From Thermomonas sp. (GTDB lineage Bacteria > Pseudomonadota > Gammaproteobacteria > Xanthomonadales > Xanthomonadaceae), in the NCBI GenBank assembly GCA_020692565.1, contig JAIMKJ010000003.1:106749-170748 (forward strand): a DNA stretch of 64,000 bases, given 5' to 3'. The first letter of the stretch is position 1; each line of letters begins with the position of its first letter. Positions 40,141-49,512 of this stretch are shown in pieces. The position numbers and the translations under genes were made by a program. The notes beneath the pieces are model-generated. The model had not been told where the DNA came from and made no database searches. It saw only the letters and a program-made list of their open reading frames with translations.

Positions 40141-40164
40141 GGTGTGGTAGTTAACTATATTACC
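40141..40164. promoter_or_regulatory. YtrA/GntR-type operator overlapping the ABC promoter
   Basis: GGTG-N16-TACC centred on the perfect palindrome TAGTTAACTA (40148-40157). It has the symmetry of GGTG-N16-CACC elements that I recall for YtrA-subfamily GntR repressors in Xanthomonas, with one arm base changed. TATATT at 40156-40161 inside it could be the -10, with a weak -35 at 40133-40138 (17-bp spacing), so a bound repressor would block RNA polymerase. The ABC transporter start is 60 bp downstream. No GntR gene is in the window. Confidence 0.6.
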
Positions 40165-40223
40165 TAAGCAGCTGGAGCCGGGGATCCGTCGCCGACGGGA
40201 CGCACAGCGCAGAGGGCGGGTCG

Positions 40224-41126
40224 ATGTCGCAGTGCGCACTGTCATTGAAATCAGTCGGTTACCGGTATTCCGGCGGCCATCACGCGGTCAACGGGATCGA
40301 CCTGGAGCTCGGTCCGGGCATCCTGGGCCTACTGGGGCCGAACGGCGCGGGCAAGTCCACGCTGATGCGGATCCTGGCGACGATGACCTGCGCGACCAGC
40401 GGCCGGGTGACCTGGAACGGTGAGGATCTGGCGGTGTCGCCGAACGCGCTGCGCCACACCCTGGGCTATCTGCCGCAGGACTTCGGGGTGTATCCGGCGC
40501 TCAGCGCCCGCGAATTCCTCGCCTTCCTGGCCGCGGTGAAGGGGTTGTCCGGGGCGAAGGCGCGGGAGCGGGTCGATGTCTGCCTGTCGCTGGTCGGGCT
40601 GAACGCTGCCGCCGACCGCCGCCTCGGCGAGTATTCGGGCGGCATGCGCCAGCGAGTCGGCATCGCCCAGGCATTGCTCAACGACCCGACCCTGCTGATC
40701 GTGGACGAGCCCACGGTCGGCCTGGACCCGGAAGAACGCATGCGTTTCCGGCATCTGCTCACCGATCTGGCCGGCGAACGGCTGGTGATCCTGTCCACCC
40801 ACATCGTCTCCGACGTGGAAGCCAGCGCGACCGCGCTGGCGGTGATGAGCGCGGGCGAGCTGCGCTTCCACGGCACGCCGGATCAGCTGATCGCGCGCGC
40901 CCAGGGCCATGTCTGGGACTGGACCATCGCGCCGGAGCGGCTGGCCGAGGTGCGCAAGCAGTTCACGATGTGCGGCTCGCTGCGACGGCCCGAGGGCATC
41001 CGCGTGCGGGTGATCGCCAGCGAGCGCCCGCATGTCGACGCGCAACCGGCCACGCCGGAGCTGGAAGACGCCTACACCTGGCTGACCGGCACGGCCGCAG
41101 GCGCCAGCGCCGCCGGGGCGCACTGA
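40224..41126 (+). CDS. ABC transporter ATP-binding protein
   Basis: A 300-residue ATPase subunit of an ABC-2 type exporter. Walker A is GPNGAGKSTLM near 38, the Q-loop is GYLPQDFGVYP, the signature is YSGGMRQRVGIAQAL near 138, Walker B is LLIVDEPTVGLDP and the H-loop is ILSTHIVSDVEA. The C-terminal about 80 residues are a regulatory extension. It overlaps nothing but ends one base before the permease start. Together with the upstream operator it resembles YtrA-controlled bacitracin/envelope-stress exporters. Confidence 0.93.
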   Translation: MSQCALSLKSVGYRYSGGHHAVNGIDLELGPGILGLLGPNGAGKSTLMRILATMTCATSGRVTWNGEDLAVSPNALRHTLGYLPQDFGVYPALSAREFLAFLAAVKGLSGAKARERVDVCLSLVGLNAAADRRLGEYSGGMRQRVGIAQALLNDPTLLIVDEPTVGLDPEERMRFRHLLTDLAGERLVILSTHIVSDVEASATALAVMSAGELRFHGTPDQLIARAQGHVWDWTIAPERLAEVRKQFTMCGSLRRPEGIRVRVIASERPHVDAQPATPELEDAYTWLTGTAAGASAAGAH

Positions 41127-41127
41127 C

Positions 41128-42678
41128 ATGGCCGCATGGCAGCGCTTCTTCGCGATCCTGCAGGCCGACGTGCGCGAGCGCATGCGCACGCCGCGCTTCT
41201 GGGTGGTGCTGGCATTCATGGCCTGGGCCACCTGGTGGTGTTTTCCGCCGGTGGAATCGGGCTACAGCACGCTGTCGCTGGGCGACGGCTCGCGCGGCCG
41301 CTATTCCAGCGCGTGGGCGGGCATGGGGCTGGCGCTGATCTACAGCACCTTCCTCAACCTCGTCGGCTTCTATCTGGTGCGCGGCACCCTCACCCGCGAC
41401 TTCGAAACCCGGGTCTGGCAGTTGCTGGTCACCACGCCGATGACCCGCGGCGGCTATCTGCTGGCGAAATGGGCCAGCCACATGGTGGTGTTCGGGATGA
41501 TCGCGGCGGTCGGGATCGTCGTCGCCCTGGCCGCGCAGTGGGTGCGCGCCGAGGACCGGCACATCGATCTGATCGAACTGCTCAAGCCGCTGCTGCTGCT
41601 CAGCCTGCCCAGCCTCGCGCTGACCGCGATGTTCGCGATCTGGTTCGATCTGGTGCCGTGGCTGCGCCGCACTGCGGGCAACGTGCTGTTCTTCATTGTG
41701 TGGACGGTGATGCTGACCGTCTCGGTGGCGCCCTACGACGGCCAGTCCAAAGCCGACCCGCAGGGCTGGACCAGCGATCCCAGCGGGATGATGGTGGCGG
41801 CGCGCGAGTTCAGCCGCGTGCGCGAAGCCCAGACCGGCAAGCCGCTGCCGTTCGGCTTCAATCTGGGCGGCGACGCGATGACGGCGGACAGCGTGCGTTT
41901 CGACTGGCCGGCCTGGCAGCCCGGCGGCAAGCTGGTGGCCAGCCGCGCGCTGTGGCTGGCGCTGGCGATGCTGTTCACGGTGATGGCGGCGCCACTGTTG
42001 GATTGGGCGGCCTCGCGCGGTCTGTCGACAGCGAAGGCACGCTCCGGCGCAGGCCGCTCGATGCGCTGGCTGAACCGGGTGCTGGATCCGTTCGCGCGCG
42101 GACCGCTGGGGATTCTGACCGTGGCCGAACTGAAACTCGCGCTGCGTCAGCGCCGGATCTGGTGGTGGCTCGCCGCGCTCGGAGCTTTGGGCGCGCAGGC
42201 GTTCGCGCCGGACGAAGGCATGCGCACGGCGCTGCTGCTGGCGTGGTTACTGCCGCTGGACGTGCTGTCGCGCGGCGTACTGCGCGAACGCGATCACGCG
42301 ACGGGCGGACTGGTGTTCACGGCGCCGCAGGTGTTGCCGCGGCTGCTCGCGGCGCGGTTCCTGGTCGGGTTCACGATGCTGTTCGCGCTGAGCCTGCCGG
42401 CGATGCTGCGGCTGCTGGGCACCGAGCCGCTGGCCGCGCTGGCGGCGCTGACCGCGATCGTGTCGATCACCAGTTGGGGCCTGTGCCTGGGCGCGCTGTG
42501 CCGCAACGCGCGGCCGTTCGAATTGATCATGATCGGTGCGGCCTACGCCTGCCTGCAGGGTGCGGCGCTGTTCGCCGTCGCCACGCAGCCGGCGTGGACC
42601 CTGACGGTGCACGGCATCGGCCTGCTGCCGGCGTGGCTGCTGCTGATGTGGGCGTGGCCGCGCCTGGCGCGGCGCTGA
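41128..42678 (+). CDS. ABC-2 type permease
   Basis: A 516-residue membrane protein with about 11-12 hydrophobic helices in two halves: an N-terminal half (helices at about 22-37, 70-90, 110-133, 155-175, 185-205) and a C-terminal half from about residue 270 (LWLALAMLFTVMAAPLL). A loop of about 80 polar residues lies between (SVAPYDGQSKADPQGW). It is the transmembrane partner of the ATPase just upstream. The substrate is unknown. Confidence 0.88.
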   Translation: MAAWQRFFAILQADVRERMRTPRFWVVLAFMAWATWWCFPPVESGYSTLSLGDGSRGRYSSAWAGMGLALIYSTFLNLVGFYLVRGTLTRDFETRVWQLLVTTPMTRGGYLLAKWASHMVVFGMIAAVGIVVALAAQWVRAEDRHIDLIELLKPLLLLSLPSLALTAMFAIWFDLVPWLRRTAGNVLFFIVWTVMLTVSVAPYDGQSKADPQGWTSDPSGMMVAAREFSRVREAQTGKPLPFGFNLGGDAMTADSVRFDWPAWQPGGKLVASRALWLALAMLFTVMAAPLLDWAASRGLSTAKARSGAGRSMRWLNRVLDPFARGPLGILTVAELKLALRQRRIWWWLAALGALGAQAFAPDEGMRTALLLAWLLPLDVLSRGVLRERDHATGGLVFTAPQVLPRLLAARFLVGFTMLFALSLPAMLRLLGTEPLAALAALTAIVSITSWGLCLGALCRNARPFELIMIGAAYACLQGAALFAVATQPAWTLTVHGIGLLPAWLLLMWAWPRLARR

Positions 42679-42702
42679 GCCGCTGTGTTTTCGCGACCGG
42701 CC

Positions 42703-43170
42703 TCAGCCCTGCTCCGGGGTGGCTTGGTCGTCGGCAGCCAGATCGTCGAGGATCGGACAGTCCGGGCGGTCGTTCCCATGGCAACGCTCGGCGAGTTCGT
42801 CGAGCGTGCGCTGCATCGCGCGCATCTCGGCGATTTTGACGGCGAGCGCCGCCGAATGGCTGCGCGCCAGCGCCTTCACCTCGGCGCTGGCGCGATTGCG
42901 GTCGTCCCACAGTCCGAGCAGGGCTTCGATCTGTTTCATCGAAAAACCGAGTCCGCGCGCGCGTTTGATGAAGCGGATGCGGTGCAGGTCGGCCTCGCTG
43001 TAGATGCGGTAGCCGGCGAACGTGCGGCTGGCCTTCGGCAACAGGCCGAGCGCTTCGTAATGACGGATCATCTTGGCGCTGGCGCCGGTCAGCGCTGCGG
43101 CCTCACCGATGTTGTGCAGGCCCTGCTCGCGGGCTTCGGCCAGTTCGGGGCGAATAGCGGATTTGGGCAT
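42703..43170 (-). CDS. cueR: MerR-family copper-responsive regulator CueR
   Basis: A 155-residue MerR-type activator. The N-terminal winged helix (LHNIGEAAALTGASAKMIRH, then YEALGLLPKASR and AGYRIYSEADLHRIRFI) is followed by the dimerisation helix. The metal loop is Cys130-x7-Cys138 (CHGNDRPDC), the spacing of CueR for Cu(I). There are 17 extra residues before the usual start; an internal start is possible. It lies 23 bp downstream of the copA ATPase on the same strand and should act at the two dyads at 45692-45813. Confidence 0.93.
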   Translation of the reverse strand: MPKSAIRPELAEAREQGLHNIGEAAALTGASAKMIRHYEALGLLPKASRTFAGYRIYSEADLHRIRFIKRARGLGFSMKQIEALLGLWDDRNRASAEVKALARSHSAALAVKIAEMRAMQRTLDELAERCHGNDRPDCPILDDLAADDQATPEQG

Positions 43171-43193
43171 GACGCGTTCCTCGGGCCTGGATT

Positions 43194-45662
43194 TCAGCGA
43201 TGCGGCAGCGACCAGCGCCGCAGCAGCAGGGTGTTGGCGACCACGCTCACCGACGAGAACGCCATCGCCGCGCCCGCGACCACAGGGTCGAGCAGGCCGA
43301 AGGCGGCCAGCGGAATGCCGACGACGTTGTAGGCGAACGCCCAGAACAGATTCTGGCGGATCTTGCGCACCGTGCGACGCGAGATGTCGAGCGCGGCGGC
43401 GATGAGATCCAGGTCGCCGCGCATCAGGGTGATGCCGGCGGCATGCATCGCGACATCGGTACCGCTGCCCATGGCGATGCCCACGTCCGCCGCGGCCAGC
43501 GCCGGCGCGTCGTTGATGCCGTCGCCGACCATCGCAACGCGACCTTCCGCGGCCAGTGCGCGCACCGCGTCGGCCTTCTGCTCCGGCAGCACGTTCGCGC
43601 GCACATCGTCGATGCCGAGCGCCGCGGCCACCGCACCCGCAGCGCCGGCGTTGTCGCCGGAGATCATCACCGTGCGCACGCCGAGCGCGCGCAGCCGCGC
43701 GATCGCCTCCGCGGCGCCGGGGCGCGGGCGGTCGCGGAACGCGAGCAGGCCGAGCAATGCGGCGCCGTCGGCGCGCGTTTCGGCCAACCACGAGACCGTG
43801 CAGCCGGTGCCGGCCAGCGCATCGGCGCGCGCCGACAGCGGAGACAGATCGACTCCGGCCTCGACCATCATCCGGCCACTGCCCAGCAGCAGTGTGCGCC
43901 CCTCCACCACACCGCGCAGACCTCGTCCGGGGATCGCGCGCACCTCGGCGGCCGGCGACAGCGGACCGTCGCTGTGCGCGGCCAGCACCGCTTTCGCCAG
44001 TGGATGCTCGCTGCCGTTCTGCAGCGAGGCGGACAGCGCCACCATGCGCGACTGCCGGCCGTCGACGGCCAGCGCCTCGTCCAGCGCGGGTTTGCCTTCG
44101 GTGAGCGTGCCGGTCTTGTCGAAGGCGACGATCGACACCTCGTGAGCGAGTTCCAGCGCCTCGGCATCCTTGATCAGAATGCCGGCGCGCGCGGCGACGC
44201 CGGTGCCGGCCATCACCGCGGTGGGCGTGGCCAGACCCAGCGCACAGGGGCAGGCGATGACCAGCACCGCTACCGCGTTGAGGATCGCCGCATTCCAGTC
44301 GCCGGTGACGAAGCCCCACCCAAGCAGCGCGATCAGCGCGATCACCATCACGACCGGCACGAACACCGCACTCACCCGATCGACCAGTTTCTGGATCGGC
44401 GCCTTGCCGGCCTGCGCGTCCTCGACCATCCGAACGATCCGCGCCAGCGCGCTTTCCGCGCCCACCGCCACGGTTCGCACCGCCACCAGTCCTTCGCCGT
44501 TCACCGCGCCGCCGGTGACGCGATCGCCTTCGCCCTTGCTGACCGGCAGCGATTCGCCGGTGATCAGCGACTCATCGGCGTGAGTCAGGCCTTCGACGAT
44601 GTCGCCATCGACCGGGAAGCGCTCGCCCGGGCGCACCACCACGACATCGCCGACCGCGACATCGCTCACCGGCACGTCGACTTCGCGCCCGTCGCGACGC
44701 AGCCGCGCCCAGGTCGGCCGCAGCGCCTGCAGCGCGCGGATCGCTTCGGTGGTCTGGCGCTTCGCGCGCGCCTCCAGCCATTTGCCCATCAGGATGAGGG
44801 TGATGACCACCGCCGAGGCTTCGAAATACAGTGCGGGTTGGGCGTGGTGGCCGGCGCCGCCGGAAAGGCCATCGCCCGCCAGGTACGGCATCAGCAGGTG
44901 ATACGCGCTGAGCCCGTATCCGGCGGTGGTGCCCAGCGCGACCAGCAGATCCATGTTGCCGCTGCGCGCCTTCAGCGCACCCCATGCGGCGCGATAGAAC
45001 CGCGCGCCCAGCCAGAACTGCACCGGCGTCGCCAGCAGCAGTTGCAGCCAGCCCGGCAACATCCAGTGTTCGCCGAACGGCAGCGCCAGCATCGGCGCGA
45101 CCAGCGGCAGGGACAGCGCGGCGGCGAGCAGCAGATGCACGGTTTCCTTCGCGATACGCGGCGCGGCGACGGCGGCCGCTTCCTGCGGCAATGTCGCTGT
45201 GTATCCCGCATCGACCACCGCAGCGATCAGACGTGCGGCCAGTTCGGCCTCGCCGTCGGCGATCGCGCGCACCCGGGCGCGTTCGGTCGCGAGATTCACG
45301 CTGGCCTCGATCACGCCGGACACGCCGCGCAGGGCGCGCTCGATCCTGTTCACGCAGGAGGCGCAGGTCATGCCGCCGATGACCAGCGTCGTCTCGTGGC
45401 TGGGCAGCGAATAACCGGCATCGCTTACCGCCGCGCTCATCGCCGCGGCGAGCGCCTGCGGATCGGTGCCGGCATCGGCGCACACATCGGCGAGCTCGGT
45501 CGCGGGATTGACGCTGACGTCGGCCACGCCCGGCACGGCGCGCAGCGCGCGCTCGACCCGGCCCACGCACGAGGCACACGTCATGCCGAGGACGGGAAAG
45601 CGGAGGGACGCGGGCGGCATCGCGCTCCACACGGGCGCGGACGGGACATGGGTGGGATTCAT
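43194..45662 (-). CDS. copA: Cu(+)-exporting P1B-type ATPase
   Basis: An 822-residue copper pump of the inner membrane. Two N-terminal heavy-metal-associated domains, each with GMTCASC (near 26 and 94). Eight membrane helices, with the CPC site in [16 protein letters not shown]. Phosphorylation Asp in [11 protein letters not shown]; the SEHPLAKAV histidine for ATP binding; [16 protein letters not shown] in [11 protein letters not shown]. The ATG at 45662 follows GAGGCGAG and gives a normal N-terminus. Its promoter is the dyad at 45692-45722. Works with CopZ (chaperone) encoded on the opposite arm. Confidence 0.97.
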   Translation of the reverse strand: MNPTHVPSAPVWSAMPPASLRFPVLGMTCASCVGRVERALRAVPGVADVSVNPATELADVCADAGTDPQALAAAMSAAVSDAGYSLPSHETTLVIGGMTCASCVNRIERALRGVSGVIEASVNLATERARVRAIADGEAELAARLIAAVVDAGYTATLPQEAAAVAAPRIAKETVHLLLAAALSLPLVAPMLALPFGEHWMLPGWLQLLLATPVQFWLGARFYRAAWGALKARSGNMDLLVALGTTAGYGLSAYHLLMPYLAGDGLSGGAGHHAQPALYFEASAVVITLILMGKWLEARAKRQTTEAIRALQALRPTWARLRRDGREVDVPVSDVAVGDVVVVRPGERFPVDGDIVEGLTHADESLITGESLPVSKGEGDRVTGGAVNGEGLVAVRTVAVGAESALARIVRMVEDAQAGKAPIQKLVDRVSAVFVPVVMVIALIALLGWGFVTGDWNAAILNAVAVLVIACPCALGLATPTAVMAGTGVAARAGILIKDAEALELAHEVSIVAFDKTGTLTEGKPALDEALAVDGRQSRMVALSASLQNGSEHPLAKAVLAAHSDGPLSPAAEVRAIPGRGLRGVVEGRTLLLGSGRMMVEAGVDLSPLSARADALAGTGCTVSWLAETRADGAALLGLLAFRDRPRPGAAEAIARLRALGVRTVMISGDNAGAAGAVAAALGIDDVRANVLPEQKADAVRALAAEGRVAMVGDGINDAPALAAADVGIAMGSGTDVAMHAAGITLMRGDLDLIAAALDISRRTVRKIRQNLFWAFAYNVVGIPLAAFGLLDPVVAGAAMAFSSVSVVANTLLLRRWSLPHR

Positions 45663-45691
45663 CGCACTCGCCTCAATAGTGGAGTGCCGGG

Positions 45692-45722
45692 AGATTGCAG
45701 CTTCCCACGTTGGCAAGGTCAA
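45692..45722 (-). promoter_or_regulatory. CueR-type promoter of copA (P-type ATPase)
   Basis: Minus strand: TTGACC (-35) and CAATCT (-10) are separated by 19 bp, and the spacer carries the dyad ACCTTGCCAACGTGGGAAGC. The long spacer is the hallmark of MerR-family activated promoters. Confidence 0.85.
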
Positions 45723-45782
45723 GGGCCGATCATCGGGACATTGCGCGGTCGCATCCATCTCCGCATTCAGTCGGCGCGACGG

Positions 45783-45813
45783 TTGACCTTGCCCCCGTGG
45801 CAGGGCCCAGGCT
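45783..45813 (+). promoter_or_regulatory. CueR-type promoter of copZ and the cop genes
   Basis: Plus strand: TTGACC (-35) and CAGGCT (-10), 19-bp spacer with the dyad ACCTTGCCCCCGTGGCAGGG. Same head (TTGACCTTGCC) as the opposite promoter. Confidence 0.82.
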
Positions 45814-45856
45814 GGCCGCGTCGGTACTCCCGCCGACGCCCAATGAGGACTGCACC

Positions 45857-46060
45857 ATGAAATTCACCGTCGAAGGCATGACTTGCGGACACTGCATCCG
45901 CGCCGTCACCCGCGGGATCCACGCGCGGGATCCCGAGGCGCGGGTCGATGTGGATCTGAGCGCCGGCATCGTGACCGTGATCGGCGATGTCGCCGCGGAC
46001 CAGGCCGCTGCCGCCATCGCGGCGGAAGGCTATCCGGTGACCGCGATCGATCCGGTCTGA
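45857..46060 (+). CDS. copZ: Copper chaperone CopZ-like
   Basis: A 67-residue single HMA domain with the GMTCGHC Cu(I)-binding loop near residue 7. It would carry Cu(I) in the cytoplasm to the CopA pump. GAGGA precedes the ATG. The promoter with a CueR dyad is just upstream, so it is likely induced together with copA. Confidence 0.93.
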   Translation: MKFTVEGMTCGHCIRAVTRGIHARDPEARVDVDLSAGIVTVIGDVAADQAAAAIAAEGYPVTAIDPV

Positions 46061-46102
46061 AGCCGGTTCGGCCCATCCGGACATCCGGAGTACACTTCCG
46101 CC

Positions 46103-46525
46103 ATGCGCCCGCTCCCGCTCCTGCTGCACGTCCTGCTGAGCCTCGCCCTGCTGGCGAACGGCATCGGCGCGGCCATGGCGTCTCCGCACGCGGGCTGCGT
46201 TCACTCGACAAGTGTCGTTGCGGCCGTTGCCGAGCCGCCGGTCACCGATCCGCCCTGTCACGGCGACAAAGCACCCGAAGCGGCATCGCCCATGCATGAT
46301 GGAGAGCACGCCAGCCCGCTCGCTGACGCGCATGGCAGCGACGACGATTGCGGCAACGCTTGCCAAAACGCCTGCGGCTGCACCTGCACCGCCCATGCCC
46401 AAGCCGCATTGATGCCGCCGACGCTGCTGCTTCACGCCTCCACGCGCATCGCGCACGCGCAAGCTTTCGCGTACGACTACGCGGCACCCGCGCTGCCGCA
46501 CCCGGTCCGACCTCCCATCGGCTGA
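46103..46525 (+). CDS. copL: CopL-like copper-binding regulatory protein
   Basis: A 140-residue exported protein (signal LLLHVLLSLALLANGIGAAMA) rich in Cys, His, Met and Asp (CQNACGCTCTAHAQA, MHDGEHASPL). It matches the CopL type found ahead of copAB in Xanthomonas, required there for copper-induced expression. The mechanism in that genus is not settled. GGAG lies 13-16 bases before the ATG. Confidence 0.82.
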   Translation: MRPLPLLLHVLLSLALLANGIGAAMASPHAGCVHSTSVVAAVAEPPVTDPPCHGDKAPEAASPMHDGEHASPLADAHGSDDDCGNACQNACGCTCTAHAQAALMPPTLLLHASTRIAHAQAFAYDYAAPALPHPVRPPIG

Positions 46526-46641
46526 CCGCTCCCCGCGCCCGTCCGGGCGCCGTCGCCGTGCGCGCGTCGCGCGCGCTCATCCCGATCCGTAAACCCGACC
46601 CTGCTCCGCCGCTGCGGAGAGCGGTCGTGTGGAGTGTGTCC

Positions 46642-48435
46642 ATGTCTTCCTCTTCTTTTCCGGGCGACGTCTCGCGTCGTCGTTTCGTGCAGGGGCTCGC
46701 CGCGGGCGGCGCCCTCGCCGCCTTCGGCTGGCCGCGCCTCGGCAACGCCGCCGCGCCGGTGCTGACCGGCACCGATTTCGATCTGACCATCGGCGAACTG
46801 CCGGTGAACTTCACCGGCCGCACCCGCATCGGCGTCGCGGTCAACGGCTCGGTGCCGGCGCCGACGCTGCGCTGGCGCGAAGGCACCACGGTCGAACTGC
46901 GCGTGCGCAATGCGCTACCGCCGAATTCGATCCACGGCCGCCAGACCTCGATCCACTGGCACGGCATCCTGCTGCCGGCGAACATGGACGGCGTGCCGGG
47001 CATGAGTTTCGACGGCATCGGCCCGAACGAAACCTATCGCTACCGTTTCGACCTGCGCCAATCCGGCACCTACTGGTATCACAGCCATTCCGGTTTCCAG
47101 GAACAGGCCGGGCTGTACGGCGCGCTGATCGTCGACGCCGCCGAACCCGAGCCCTTCGACTATCAGCGCGATCACGTGGTACTGCTCAGCGACTGGACCG
47201 ACCTGGCGCCGGCCGACCTGTACGCGCGGCTGAAGAAAATGCCCGGCCACGACAACTACAGCAAGCGCACCGTGGGCGATTTCCTGCGCGATGCGCGTCG
47301 CGACGGACTGGGAGCCACGCTGCAGGATCGCAAGCTGTGGGGCGAAATGCGGATGACGCCGACCGATCTGTCCGACGTCAATGCGCACACTTACACCTAC
47401 CTGATCAACGGCACCACGTCGCTGGGCAATTGGACCGGCCTGTTCGCGCACGGCGACAAGGTGCGGCTGCGCGTCGTCAACGGCTCGGCGATGACCCACT
47501 TCGACATGCGCATCCCCGGTTTGACGATGACCGTAGTCGCGGTGGATGGGCAGAACGTGCATCCGATATCGATCGAGGAATTCCGCATCGCGCCGGCGGA
47601 AACCTTCGACGTCATCGTGACGCCCGGCGGGCAGGACGCCTTCACGATCTTCGCCCAGGATATCGGCCGCACCGGTTATGTCAGCGGCACGCTGGCAGTG
47701 CGCGAAGGCCTGCGCGCACCGGTGCCGCCGGTGGACCCGCGGCCGATCCTGAGCATGGCGGACATGGGGCATGGCGGCATGGGTCATGGCGGCATGGGTC
47801 ATGCGGGTATGAATCACGGAAGCATGGATCACAGCGGCCACGACATGTCCTCGATGAAAGGCATGGAAGGCGGCTGCGGCGCGAACATGTCGGGCTCCAT
47901 GTCCGGCGGCATGCAATCGCATCCCGTCAGCGAAGCCGGCAATCCGCTGGTCGACATGCAGACCATGACGCCGACGCCGAAACTCGACGACCCCGGCATC
48001 GGTCTGCGCGGCAACGGCCGCAAGACGCTGAGTTACTCGATGCTGCGCAGCCTGTTCGACGATCCCGACGGACGCGATCCCGGCCGCGATGTCGAACTGC
48101 ATCTCACCGGACACATGGAGCGCTTCGCGTGGTCGTTCGACGGCGAACCGTTCGCCAGCGCGGAACCGCTGCGGCTCAACTACGGCGAACGCATGCGCAT
48201 CGTGCTGGTGAACGACACGATGATGACGCATCCGATCCATCTGCACGGGCTGTGGAGCGATCTGGAAGACGCGAACGGCGCGTTCATGGTCCGCAAACAC
48301 ACCGTCGACATGCCACCGGGCACGAAGCGGTCGTATCGCGTGCGCGCCGACGCGCTGGGTCGCTGGGCGTATCACTGCCATCTGCTGTATCACATGGAAG
48401 CGGGCATGATGCGCGAAGTGCGGGTGGAGGCATGA
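46642..48435 (+). CDS. copA: Multicopper oxidase, copper resistance CopA
   Basis: A 597-residue periplasmic multicopper oxidase. A twin-arginine signal (SRRRFVQGLAAGGALAAFG) exports it folded. Copper ligands are all visible: SIHWHG and YWYHSHSGF in the first cupredoxin domain, HPIHLHGLW and the type-1 site YHCHLLYHMEAGM in the last. Between about 370 and 440 a Met/His-rich insertion (GHGGMGHGGMGHAGMNHGSM) binds extra copper, typical of PcoA/CopA. It oxidises Cu(I) and perhaps phenolics. It precedes copB with an ATGA overlap. It shares the symbol but no homology with the P-type ATPase. Confidence 0.96.
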   Translation: MSSSSFPGDVSRRRFVQGLAAGGALAAFGWPRLGNAAAPVLTGTDFDLTIGELPVNFTGRTRIGVAVNGSVPAPTLRWREGTTVELRVRNALPPNSIHGRQTSIHWHGILLPANMDGVPGMSFDGIGPNETYRYRFDLRQSGTYWYHSHSGFQEQAGLYGALIVDAAEPEPFDYQRDHVVLLSDWTDLAPADLYARLKKMPGHDNYSKRTVGDFLRDARRDGLGATLQDRKLWGEMRMTPTDLSDVNAHTYTYLINGTTSLGNWTGLFAHGDKVRLRVVNGSAMTHFDMRIPGLTMTVVAVDGQNVHPISIEEFRIAPAETFDVIVTPGGQDAFTIFAQDIGRTGYVSGTLAVREGLRAPVPPVDPRPILSMADMGHGGMGHGGMGHAGMNHGSMDHSGHDMSSMKGMEGGCGANMSGSMSGGMQSHPVSEAGNPLVDMQTMTPTPKLDDPGIGLRGNGRKTLSYSMLRSLFDDPDGRDPGRDVELHLTGHMERFAWSFDGEPFASAEPLRLNYGERMRIVLVNDTMMTHPIHLHGLWSDLEDANGAFMVRKHTVDMPPGTKRSYRVRADALGRWAYHCHLLYHMEAGMMREVRVEA

Positions 48436-49403
48436 ACATCATGCGCCGCAGACACCGCATCGCCGGACTCGCCCTCGCGTGCGCGTGCGCCACAAGCGCC
48501 GCGCAGGCGCAGCAGCACGATCACGCTGCGATGCCATCGAAACCCGCGCCCATCGTTACCGACGACGAAGCGCATTCGACGATGGACCACGGCAGGATGG
48601 ATCATTCGGGCATGCACTATCCGGGCATGCACCATCCGGGCATGGATCATTCGCAGCATGCGAACGGCGCGCCGCAAACACCGCGCACGCCGATCCCGCC
48701 GATCACCGATGCCGACCGCGAGGCGGCGAAACCGCCCGCGCACGGCCACCACCACGGCGACCACATGCATGGCAACGGCATGTTCTCGTATCTGCTGTTC
48801 GACCGGCTCGAAGCCTGGGACACCGATGTCGGCACCGGCGAGGCCTGGGAAGCGCAGGGCTGGATCGGCACCGACATGCACCGGCTCTGGCTGCGCAGCG
48901 AAGGCGAACGCGAAGACGGCCACACCGAAAGCGCCGATGTCGAAGTGCTCTACGGCCGACCGGTCGCGCGTTGGTGGGATCTGGTCGCCGGCGTGCGTCA
49001 CGACTTCGCCCCCGGTCGCGATCGGAACTTCGCCGCCATCGGCGTGATGGGCATGGCGCCGCAGAAGTTCGAGATCGAAGCCACCGCCTACATCGGCGCA
49101 TCGGGGCAGACCGCGGCGCGCATCGAAGCCGAATACGAACTGCTGCTCACCAACCGCCTGATCCTGCAGCCTGTCGTCGAAGCGGAATGGCACGGTCGGC
49201 GCGACGTCGCGCGCGGCATCGGCACCGGATTGGGCACGATCGAAGCCGGCCTGCGCCTGCGCTACGAATTCACCCGCAGATTCGCGCCATACATCGGCGT
49301 AGTCCACGAACGCAGCTTCGGTGCGACCGCCGACCTCATGCGCGATGAAGGAGAAGCGACGCGCGACACCCGTGTGGTCGCGGGGGTGCGCATCTGGTTC
49401 TGA
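48432..49403 (+). CDS. copB: Outer-membrane copper resistance protein CopB
   Basis: A 323-residue outer-membrane protein. A signal peptide (GLALACACATSAAQA) and an N-terminal Met/His repeat region (MDHGRMDHSGMHYPGMHHPG) come before a beta-barrel from about residue 120 (SYLLFDRLEAWDTD to GVRIWF with a terminal Phe, the usual outer-membrane insertion signal). The barrel matches the PcoB/CopB family. Start overlaps the oxidase stop. It is thought to sequester or move copper at the outer membrane together with CopA. Confidence 0.93.
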   Translation: MNIMRRRHRIAGLALACACATSAAQAQQHDHAAMPSKPAPIVTDDEAHSTMDHGRMDHSGMHYPGMHHPGMDHSQHANGAPQTPRTPIPPITDADREAAKPPAHGHHHGDHMHGNGMFSYLLFDRLEAWDTDVGTGEAWEAQGWIGTDMHRLWLRSEGEREDGHTESADVEVLYGRPVARWWDLVAGVRHDFAPGRDRNFAAIGVMGMAPQKFEIEATAYIGASGQTAARIEAEYELLLTNRLILQPVVEAEWHGRRDVARGIGTGLGTIEAGLRLRYEFTRRFAPYIGVVHERSFGATADLMRDEGEATRDTRVVAGVRIWF

Positions 49404-49512
49404 GCGCTGCAGGCCCCTGCGCTGCATACGCGATGGCGATGGCGAGCCGAGAACCCCGAAAAGGCTGGCGTGCGCGCACGGCCATCGCGACCGCGTCGCG
49501 AAGCGACCGCCT

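Larger units (their letters stand above)
39877..40223. other. Intergenic region with a REP-like palindrome and an operator
   Basis: The 347-bp gap between the serine hydrolase and ABC transporter genes holds no supported gene. It contains a GTAG-headed palindrome (40045-40080) and a symmetric operator (40141-40164). Confidence 0.7.
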
